From an uncultured Bacillota bacterium (GTDB lineage Bacteria > Bacillota > Clostridia > Peptostreptococcales > Anaerovoracaceae): a stretch of DNA of 6,114 bases. Below are positions 1 through 5,071 of this stretch, piece by piece (position 1 is the first letter of the stretch; each line of letters starts with the position of its first letter). The stretch is taken from assembly GCA_946408315.1 (NCBI GenBank), contig CAMJRV010000156.1, forward strand, positions 1-6,114. The letters are read 5' to 3'. A program made the position numbers and the translations under genes. The notes beneath the pieces are model-generated. The model saw only the letters and a program-made list of their open reading frames with translations, made no database searches and had not been told where the DNA came from.

Positions 1-304
1 CGGTGAAATAGATGGCCGACGCAATGCCGATGGGCGTCGCGATCAGGATTCCGACTCCGGTCACCATGAGGGTTCCGATGATGACCGAAAAAATCCCGCC
101 TTCCTTTCCCATCCGCCTCGGCTCTTCTGTCAAAAACTCCAGATTGATATGAACGAGCCCGTTGATCAGGATATATCCGATAATGACGATCAGCGCGAGA
201 AGCGTTATGGCGGCCATGACCCCGATCACCCCGTAAAGGGCCCCGCTCTTGATCGATTTTATTTTCTTTAATCTATTTTGATTAATTGTCTTTTTCTGAT
301 CCAT
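1..304 (-). CDS. pstA: Phosphate ABC transporter permease PstA, N-terminal part (cut by window edge)
   Basis: This is one of the two membrane permeases of the PstSCAB phosphate importer; PstA pairs with PstC to form the channel in the cytoplasmic membrane. Only the first 101 codons are present, because the gene runs off the left edge. The start ATG (304-302) overlaps the pstC stop by one base (TGATG), so the two are probably translationally coupled. An AAGG/GGGAGGG purine tract (312-322) about 7 nt upstream serves as ribosome binding site inside the pstC tail. The visible protein has a basic cytoplasmic N-terminus (residues 1-20), a long hydrophobic first membrane segment (about 22-47), and then a loop ending in GGIFSVIIGTLMVTGVGILI, which starts the second segment. 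This segment is typical of PstA/PstC permeases. The EAA loop that would confirm it lies outside the window. The identification leans on the fragment plus its position after pstS and pstC. Confidence 0.92.
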   Translation of the reverse strand, partial: MDQKKTINQNRLKKIKSIKSGALYGVIGVMAAITLLALIVIIGYILINGLVHINLEFLTEEPRRMGKEGGIFSVIIGTLMVTGVGILIATPIGIASAIYFT

Positions 305-1194
305 CAGCTTGCCTTCCCTCCCAGACCTCTCATACTGAGCTGCGCGATGATGTTAAGCAGCATGATGATGATAAACAGGATGATGCCCACCGCAAAGAGC
401 GCCTGCTGGTGGGTCGGAGACGCATATCCCATCTCCATGGCGATCGTTCCCGTCAACGTGGCGACCGGGTCCATAATGCTTCCCGGAATCTTCGCCATAT
501 TTCCCGTAATGAGGAGAACCGCCATCGTTTCACCGATAGCCCTTCCCATTCCCAGGATAATAGAAGACAGAATACCGGATCTTGCCGCCGGAATGAGGAC
601 CTTCACGATCGTCTCCATCTTGCCAGCCCCTAACGCCAGGGAAGCCTCCTTAAACTCCTTCGGCACCGCCGATATGGAATTTTCCGAAATGCTCACGATG
701 GTCGGCAGGATCATGATCGCCAGAATGATCGCTCCTGCCAGGATGCTGAAGCCCGTCGCGGAGGCTTCCGGGTTGAATATCTTGTAAATTGGCAGGATGT
801 ACGTTCTGATCGCCGGAACGATGACCACAAGCCCGAAGAAGCCGTAGACGACAGAAGGAATTCCCGCGAGAAGCTCGATGGCGGAACGGAACGCCTTCGC
901 CCATTTCCGGGGCAATATCTCAGATAAAAATACCGCACAGGCGAGTCCCGTCGGGATTCCGATGACAAGGGCTCCAATGGTTACCCACAGGGTTCCGAAA
1001 ATCAGCGGCAGAATCCCGTAGCTTCCGTTGGTCGGCGACCAGGTCGTTCCAAAGATGAAGTGGAACACCCCGTAGTCGGCCAGCACCGGCAGACCGGACT
1101 GGAAGATAAAAACCGTAATCAGGGCAACCGATATGGTTGCCACTGCCGCGGAGATCAGGATTAATTTTTCAATAATTTTTTCTGATTTCTTCAT
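304..1194 (-). CDS. pstC: Phosphate ABC transporter permease PstC
   Basis: PstC is the first membrane permease of the high-affinity phosphate importer; it takes phosphate from PstS and, with PstA, moves it across the membrane using ATP hydrolysed by PstB. The 296-residue protein is of normal length. A short basic N-terminus is followed by hydrophobic segments at about 11-31, 60-90, 107-130, 150-170, 206-230 and 266-286. The ABC-permease EAA loop is recognisable at about 183-203 (EASLALGAGKMETIVKVLIP), followed by GMGRAIGETMAV (215-226), a hallmark of PstC/PstA. The start lies 2 nt after the pstS stop. The Shine-Dalgarno signal is weak (GGTG, 1203-1206, 8 nt spacing), so translation probably depends on ribosomes arriving from pstS. 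Nothing looks damaged. Confidence 0.97.
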   Translation of the reverse strand: MKKSEKIIEKLILISAAVATISVALITVFIFQSGLPVLADYGVFHFIFGTTWSPTNGSYGILPLIFGTLWVTIGALVIGIPTGLACAVFLSEILPRKWAKAFRSAIELLAGIPSVVYGFFGLVVIVPAIRTYILPIYKIFNPEASATGFSILAGAIILAIMILPTIVSISENSISAVPKEFKEASLALGAGKMETIVKVLIPAARSGILSSIILGMGRAIGETMAVLLITGNMAKIPGSIMDPVATLTGTIAMEMGYASPTHQQALFAVGIILFIIIMLLNIIAQLSMRGLGGKAS

Positions 1195-1196
1195 AG

Positions 1197-2054
1197 CTAT
1201 TTCACCGGAACGAATCCGCTTTCTTCCACGATTTTCTGACCTTCTTCACTCAATATGAAGTCGATGAAGAGCTTCGCCGCTTCCGACGGTTCTCCTCCCG
1301 CCACATAGAGGAACGGTCTTGATATCTTATATTCGCCTGACAGCACTGTCTCTTCCGTCGGCGCGACGCCTTCCACCTTGACTGCCTTGACCGTATCGGA
1401 AAGCGATCCGAGAGAGACGTAGCCGATGGTGTTCGGCGTTGTGGCTACCGTCTGCATGACAGCACCGGTGGAACCCTGGACCAGCGAGTTTTTGGTGGTA
1501 TTGTCAACTTCCACACCGGCCTCATTTTTCCCGGCGACCTTCGTAATCTCCGTAAAAGCGCCTCTCGTTCCCGAGCCTTCTTCCCTGCTGACGACCACGA
1601 TGGACGCGTCTACTCCGCCTACGTCTTTCCAGTTGGTGATTTCACCCGTATATATCTTTTTAATCTGCTCTAACGTAAGTTCTTCTACTTTGGAATCCCG
1701 GTTGACGATCACTGCCACGCCATCCTTTGCAATGACATACTCTTGCGCAACCGCCGCCTTTTCTTCCTCTTTTACCTCTCTGGAGAGAGCGCCGAAGTCT
1801 GCTATTTTTTCCTGAATCGCTTTGATTCCCTGGCCTGAGCCGCCGCCTTGTACTTCGATGGTGATCCCGGGATTTTCATCCATAAAGACCGCCGCCAATT
1901 CTTCTGATAAAGGTTGGACCGAAGTAGAACCCGCTGTAACGACAGTGCCAGTTATCGCATTTCCGCTATCGGCGCTGCCCCCCTGCTTTCCGCAGCCTGC
2001 CAGCGCTCCCAGAGCCAATACTGTGACTAACGCAATCGCAAATATTTTTTTCAT
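1197..2054 (-). CDS. pstS: Phosphate-binding lipoprotein PstS
   Basis: PstS is the extracytoplasmic receptor that captures inorganic phosphate and delivers it to PstC/PstA. The 285-residue precursor has a lipoprotein signal peptide: MKK, a hydrophobic stretch, then the lipobox LAGC (18-21), so Cys21 should be lipidated and anchor the protein to the outer face of the membrane, as in Gram-positive PstS. A Gly/Ser-rich linker follows (about 22-37). Family motifs are present: AGSTSVQP (41-48), the GGGSGQG loop (70-76) and SREEGSGTRGAF (156-167); in the family these loops hydrogen-bond phosphate. The first two belong to lobe one and the third to lobe two of the periplasmic-binding fold. The start ATG is preceded by GAGGAGA (2059-2065). 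As first gene of pstSCA behind a PhoP box, it should be strongly induced by phosphate starvation. Confidence 0.97.
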   Translation of the reverse strand: MKKIFAIALVTVLALGALAGCGKQGGSADSGNAITGTVVTAGSTSVQPLSEELAAVFMDENPGITIEVQGGGSGQGIKAIQEKIADFGALSREVKEEEKAAVAQEYVIAKDGVAVIVNRDSKVEELTLEQIKKIYTGEITNWKDVGGVDASIVVVSREEGSGTRGAFTEITKVAGKNEAGVEVDNTTKNSLVQGSTGAVMQTVATTPNTIGYVSLGSLSDTVKAVKVEGVAPTEETVLSGEYKISRPFLYVAGGEPSEAAKLFIDFILSEEGQKIVEESGFVPVK

Positions 2055-2058
2055 CTTT

Positions 2059-2065
2059 TCTCCTC
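2059..2065 (-). promoter_or_regulatory. Ribosome binding site of pstS in a purine-rich leader
   Basis: On the minus strand GAGGAGA lies just upstream of the pstS ATG, with a short spacer of about 5 nt from AGGAG. It sits in an almost pure purine leader (about 2055-2090) that contains a second AGAGG-like site further upstream, around 2072-2076. Confidence 0.75.
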
Positions 2066-2101
2066 TTTCTTTTCCTCTTAACTCTTTCTCTTACAGTTCT
2101 C

Positions 2102-2107
2102 ATGTTA
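2102..2107 (-). promoter_or_regulatory. Candidate -10 element of the pst promoter
   Basis: TAACAT on the minus strand lies 9 nt downstream of the promoter-proximal TTAACA hexamer of the PhoP box. In Bacillus PhoP-activated promoters the box covers roughly -20 to -60 and replaces the -35 element; this spacing fits that geometry. It would place the transcript start near 2093-2097, giving a leader of about 40 nt before pstS. The match to TATAAT is only moderate, as usual for an activator-dependent promoter. Confidence 0.5.
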
Positions 2108-2116
2108 CAGCAGCTT

Positions 2117-2155
2117 TGTTAAGAGCAAATAAGGCGAATGTTAAGAGTATGTTAA
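2117..2155 (-). promoter_or_regulatory. PhoP box: four tandem TTAACA-like hexamers at 11-bp spacing
   Basis: Read on the minus strand towards pstS, the hexamers are TTAACA (2155-2150), TTAACA (2144-2139), a degenerate CTTATT (2133-2128) and TTAACA (2122-2117), each separated by exactly 5 nt. The Bacillota PhoP consensus is TT(A/C/T)A(C/T)A repeated with 5-nt spacers, bound by PhoP dimers on one DNA face. Three of the four are perfect copies. The box lies 63 nt upstream of the pstS start and just before a -10-like element, so PhoP~P is expected to activate pstSCA when phosphate is scarce. The regulator gene is not in this window. Confidence 0.85.
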
Positions 2156-2203
2156 AAGTGACGGCGCAGGGAGCAGCCCCCCCGGATGATATTGATACAA
2201 ATG

Positions 2204-2234
2204 AAAAAGGCTGCCTTAATAAATAAGACAACCT
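2204..2234 (-). terminator. Intrinsic terminator of the hydrolase-glycerate kinase operon
   Basis: On the minus strand AGGTTGTCTT (2234-2225) pairs with AAGGCAGCCT (2217-2208) across a 7-nt AT-only loop. All ten positions pair, two of them as G-U. The stem is followed directly by a U tract (T run 2208-2204). It begins about 43 nt after the glycerate kinase stop and lies before the PhoP box. It should end that transcript and stop read-through into the co-directional pst operon. The plus strand has no U tract after the stem, so it works one way only. Confidence 0.85.
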
Positions 2235-2276
2235 GCTTTGGCCCAACACAGTTTATTTAAAACCGATTTATAATAT

Positions 2277-3404
2277 TTAATTTGACAGAGCGATCAGCCT
2301 CAATATATTATCCATCGCCATACTCAGATTTTTCCTGCATTCCTTTTTTGCCACCTCATAAGGCACAGCTCTGTGATTTGTGCTGAAAATAGCCGAGACT
2401 CCCATATCATAAGCCGGATCAATGCCTCCTCCGATTTCCCCTACGACAGCAATCACAGGAACATTCATCAGTTTTGCCCGATTGGAAATTCCGATTACAA
2501 CTTTGCCGCCCAGGCTTTGTGTGTCGATTTTTCCTTCTCCCGTAAAAATCATGTCACAGTCTTTCACAATATCCTCGAAATGGATCACATCCAGGATCAT
2601 GTCGATCCCCTTTTTCATATCAGCTCCTAAAAAAGCCTCCGCACCGGCTCCCATGCCGCCTGCAGCACCTGCCCCCTTTCGCTTGCTGATATCAATATTT
2701 AACGATGACTGAATCGTTTTCGAGAACAGATACAACTGCTCATCCAGCATTTTTACCATCTCTGCATCCGCACCCTTTTGGGGAGCGAAAACATAAGCAG
2801 CGCCGGACTTGCCAAACAAGGGATTGTCAACATCACACATAACGGTAAGACGGCACCCTCTCAGAATTTTCTCTGTCTCTGAAATATCGATATATTTGAC
2901 ACTTCCAAGAGTCCCTCCGGTTGGAACAAAGGTTTCTTTTTCGCTGTTGTAAAACTTCGTCCCAAGCGCCGCAGCAGCTCCGGCTCCTGCATCATTCGTA
3001 CAGCTGCCTCCCAATCCCAGTATAATATCGGTACAGCCTTTTTTCACCGCATCCGCTATCAACTGTCCTACTCCATAGGTTGTCGCCTTGGCCGGATTCA
3101 GCTCACCTTTTCCTTTATCAAGCCCGACAACGGCAGCCATTTCAATGATTGCAGTCTTGCCGATGATACCGTAAAACGCATCTATTTCTTCGAAAAACGG
3201 GCCCTTGACCCTGATGGGAATTTTCACTCCTTCGAGCGCTTTCAGAAAGCAATCTACCGTACCCTCTCCTCCGTCGGCAATCGGAACAGAGATAATGTCA
3301 CAGTCGGGAAAATGTTTCAATATTTCAGCGCTCATTATACTGCAGACTTCTATAGAAGTCATCGTCCCCTTGAAAGAATCAGGAATTACGAGACATCTTT
3401 TCAT
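2277..3404 (-). CDS. Glycerate kinase, type I (GlxK/GarK family)
   Basis: This enzyme phosphorylates D-glycerate with ATP; the well-studied GarK/GlxK members give 2-phosphoglycerate, which enters glycolysis at enolase. The 375-residue length matches the family (GarK is about 381). Signature segments are intact and in order: PDSFKGTMTS (8-17), ADGGEGT (43-49), GLGGSCTNDAGAG (130-142), CDVDNPLFGKSGAAYVFAPQ (189-208), a glycine-rich GAGAAGGMGAG (243-253) and TGEGKIDTQS (287-296). The start ATG has AAGGAG (3412-3417) with 7-nt spacing. It lies 47 nt after the stop of the secernin-like gene with no terminator between, so they form one transcript ending at 2204-2234. A CdaR-type regulator two genes away fits a glycerate or sugar-diacid route. 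The sequence does not settle the product isomer, so I give no symbol. Confidence 0.95.
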   Translation of the reverse strand: MKRCLVIPDSFKGTMTSIEVCSIMSAEILKHFPDCDIISVPIADGGEGTVDCFLKALEGVKIPIRVKGPFFEEIDAFYGIIGKTAIIEMAAVVGLDKGKGELNPAKATTYGVGQLIADAVKKGCTDIILGLGGSCTNDAGAGAAAALGTKFYNSEKETFVPTGGTLGSVKYIDISETEKILRGCRLTVMCDVDNPLFGKSGAAYVFAPQKGADAEMVKMLDEQLYLFSKTIQSSLNIDISKRKGAGAAGGMGAGAEAFLGADMKKGIDMILDVIHFEDIVKDCDMIFTGEGKIDTQSLGGKVVIGISNRAKLMNVPVIAVVGEIGGGIDPAYDMGVSAIFSTNHRAVPYEVAKKECRKNLSMAMDNILRLIALSN

Positions 3405-3451
3405 GCGGATACTCCTTTTTTAAAAATAGATAAACCAGATAGCGGGAGGAA

Positions 3452-4837
3452 TCAAAATTCCAATGAATGCTTCATACCGCAGCATTCAGCAGCCTTTTTG
3501 AAATAATCCGCCAGCAAATAATCCATATTCTTTCTATTGATCTTTTGCTTAACGCCGTGCAGCAAATCCTTCGCCAGCATAAAACTTTCTTTATTTGCAT
3601 ACATAGAAAATTCCTTCAATTTATCTACGTTTCCATCATAATTTGTTTTAAGATCATCAACCTGCTCAATAAATTCATCTTCAAGCTCGGAGAACTTCTG
3701 TCTCACCGTTGGAGCAAACAATTCATAATTCAATGAAATATACCGTTCCAGTTCTATGAAAGTCCACCACTGGCTCTTTTCATCGTAAAGCTCGCCTGCA
3801 TCCTTCAAATCTTCCGGCAGCCAATTGATATTAAAATTCGGCCTGAAAATGGAACAGCACGGCGACGCCATACTTCCCCAGTATACAAATTTAAAAGGCC
3901 CCTGCTCTCTGCCGTCCAAAGAGCAAACTGCGCTCGCAGCTGTAACACAGCCGTCTATGCCTCCGGCATGACAACAGATAGTGGGCAGCTTTGCCGCAGC
4001 AACGCCGTACGGTAAGCAATTGCGCATTTCCTCGCTGTAATGATCTCTGAGATTTTCCATCATCATTTTTACTGTGAACGGCTCTCTGTCAGCCATTAAC
4101 TGATGCTGTCTGAAATACCTGAAGTAGCCTTCCGCCCAATCGTAATTGCCATCATCATTTGTAAAAGCGGACGCAATATTTATTTTATCGGAACTTGGAG
4201 CCCATCCTTTCCGAATCGCTTCTTCGACAACATTTTTTCCTATTATATCATAATCGTCATTCATGCTGTAACAATTTGACAGGTGTCCGACATGCTTTAC
4301 TTTTTTGGCCGCCCAATACCTCTGGCAAGACTCAAACGTATAGGCTTCTTTTGTATCTGCAATAATGTAGTTTGCATTGAAATACGGAGCTCGATAAGCC
4401 GGATCGCCGCCCGTACCGTAGGTCTCCAGAAGTTCGCCCATCACGCTGACAGCATTTGCCGCCGAATCAGATCTTTCAAGCGCCAGTCTTAAAATGTCCA
4501 TTCCGATCAGCCCTCTGCGGATTTCAGGCAATTCTTTTCCATATACCGCCTCATTTCCGATGATTACGCCGCATTCATTGATTCCGTGCTCAAATCCGAA
4601 TATGTTGAACGGCCTTGAGCCTATGCAGGCATAGGTGTGTTTTACCTGGGGTACGCTGATATAGGTGCATTTCACCAGTTCTCCCTCACCATGTTCTTGT
4701 GCCGGATAGAAGCAAAGGGGCTGAGCCTCATTTACCGGCCGGTCGCTGTTCTTTCCAAAAATAATATCGTTATTTTTCGTAGCGCTCCCAACAGCAACCA
4801 TTGTTGAGCAAGATCTTCCGGCTCTATTGTTCTTCAT
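3452..4837 (-). CDS. Secernin-like Ntn-hydrolase / dipeptidase, peptidase family C69
   Basis: The protein is a member of the secernin/C69 family of N-terminal-nucleophile hydrolases, which cleave amide bonds, often in dipeptides; its substrate is unknown. I place the start at 4837 (461 residues), not the in-frame ATG at 4849, because GGAGG (4843-4847) lies 5 nt before it and within the longer reading. Cys10 (SCSTMVAVG) is the expected nucleophile, exposed by removal of a nine-residue propeptide. Also present are FGKNSDRPVNEAQ (27-39), CTYISVPQV (57-65), SRPFNIFGFEHGINECGV (74-91), IGNEA (93-97), IADTKEAYTFES (159-170) and RYWAAKKV (173-180); these read much like human secernin-1. No signal peptide or membrane segment is seen, so it should be cytoplasmic. 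It is the first gene of an operon with glycerate kinase, divergent from a CdaR-type regulator. Confidence 0.88.
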   Translation of the reverse strand: MKNNRAGRSCSTMVAVGSATKNNDIIFGKNSDRPVNEAQPLCFYPAQEHGEGELVKCTYISVPQVKHTYACIGSRPFNIFGFEHGINECGVIIGNEAVYGKELPEIRRGLIGMDILRLALERSDSAANAVSVMGELLETYGTGGDPAYRAPYFNANYIIADTKEAYTFESCQRYWAAKKVKHVGHLSNCYSMNDDYDIIGKNVVEEAIRKGWAPSSDKINIASAFTNDDGNYDWAEGYFRYFRQHQLMADREPFTVKMMMENLRDHYSEEMRNCLPYGVAAAKLPTICCHAGGIDGCVTAASAVCSLDGREQGPFKFVYWGSMASPCCSIFRPNFNINWLPEDLKDAGELYDEKSQWWTFIELERYISLNYELFAPTVRQKFSELEDEFIEQVDDLKTNYDGNVDKLKEFSMYANKESFMLAKDLLHGVKQKINRKNMDYLLADYFKKAAECCGMKHSLEF

Positions 4838-4842
4838 GTCAA

Positions 4843-4847
4843 CCTCC
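4843..4847 (-). promoter_or_regulatory. Ribosome binding site that sets the secernin-like gene start
   Basis: GGAGG on the minus strand lies 5 nt before the ATG at 4837. It falls inside the four extra codons of the longer reading (ATG at 4849), which itself has only a weak upstream purine stretch. This is the main reason for choosing the shorter protein. Confidence 0.75.
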
Positions 4848-4912
4848 ATGTGTTTACGATTACCTTACCCTCCATTGACAAGGTACAATGAAGGATATCG
4901 CACTTTAACTTT

Positions 4913-4941
4913 ATTATAATTGCTGCCGCCTTTGATTGCCA
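4913..4941 (-). promoter_or_regulatory. Candidate promoter of the secernin-glycerate kinase operon
   Basis: The minus strand carries a perfect TATAAT -10 (4918-4913) with a weak -35 (TGGCAA, 4941-4936) 17 nt upstream. The poor -35 suggests an activator is needed. An A/T tract block (4954-4975) lies just upstream and could act as an UP-like or bent element. Transcription would start near 4906, leaving a leader of about 65-70 nt. Confidence 0.55.
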
Positions 4942-5025
4942 TATTTTCAGAGATAAAAAAAACTCCATTTTTTTATTACACGTACCAACTATATGTCGTT
5001 TTTTACTATTTATATTCTGAAAATA
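4942..5025. repeat. Perfect 10-bp inverted repeat spanning the divergent promoters
   Basis: TATTTTCAGA (4942-4951) recurs as its exact reverse complement TCTGAAAATA (5016-5025). One arm abuts the -35 of the leftward promoter; the other sits just before the extended -10 of the rightward promoter. Arm centres are 74 bp apart, close to seven helical turns. It may be a pair of operator half-sites for the divergent CdaR-type regulator, but its function is inferred from position alone. Confidence 0.5.
4954..4975. repeat. A-tract/T-tract dyad between divergent promoters
   Basis: A run of eight A (4955-4962), the spacer CTCCA, then seven T (4968-4974) form an AT-only dyad. It lacks the GC-rich stem of a terminator and lies between two promoters rather than after a gene, so an intrinsic bend or UP-type element is likelier. 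Confidence 0.4.
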
Positions 5026-5026
5026 A

Positions 5027-5035
5027 TGTTATAAT
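5027..5035 (+). promoter_or_regulatory. Candidate extended -10 promoter of the CdaR-type regulator
   Basis: TGTTATAAT is a perfect TATAAT (5030-5035) preceded by TGN, the extended -10 motif, which can work without a good -35. No convincing -35 is seen at 16-18 nt. Transcription would start near 5042, about 30 nt before the gene. Confidence 0.6.
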
Positions 5036-5056
5036 ATCCATATTCAAAGAAGAATC

Positions 5057-5062
5057 GAGGTG
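5057..5062 (+). promoter_or_regulatory. Ribosome binding site of the CdaR-type regulator
   Basis: GAGGTG lies 9 nt before the ATG at 5072. Its last three bases are an in-frame GTG (5060), which could start four codons earlier but lacks a strong site of its own, so the ATG is preferred. Confidence 0.6.
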
Positions 5063-5071
5063 TCGGTTATC

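Noticed and set aside
278..787. Plus-strand open frame of 169 codons antisense to pstC
   Set aside because: It lies opposite a clear pstC, has no ribosome binding site or family motif, and its residues are what hydrophobic permease codons give when read backwards.
1822..2226. Plus-strand open frame over the pstS start, PhoP box and part of the terminator
   Set aside because: It is antisense to the pstS signal peptide and runs through regulatory DNA; there is no plausible ribosome binding site and no recognisable protein.
3405..3451. Possible terminator or promoter between the secernin-like gene and glycerate kinase
   Set aside because: The 47 nt holds the AAGGAG ribosome binding site of the kinase but no GC-rich hairpin and no clear -10/-35 pair, so one transcript is simpler.
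4838..4849. Upstream ATG of the secernin-like gene as its start
   Set aside because: The four added codons contain the GGAGG site for the next ATG, and nothing comparable precedes the upstream ATG.
4954..4975. A-tract/T-tract dyad as an intrinsic terminator
   Set aside because: Its stem would be only A-U pairs and it lies between two divergent promoters, where no transcript needs to end.
5060..5062. GTG as an earlier start of the CdaR-type regulator
   Set aside because: It is in frame but overlaps the GAGGTG ribosome binding site, and the family start (MFLSNDIAGKI-like) fits the ATG at 5072.
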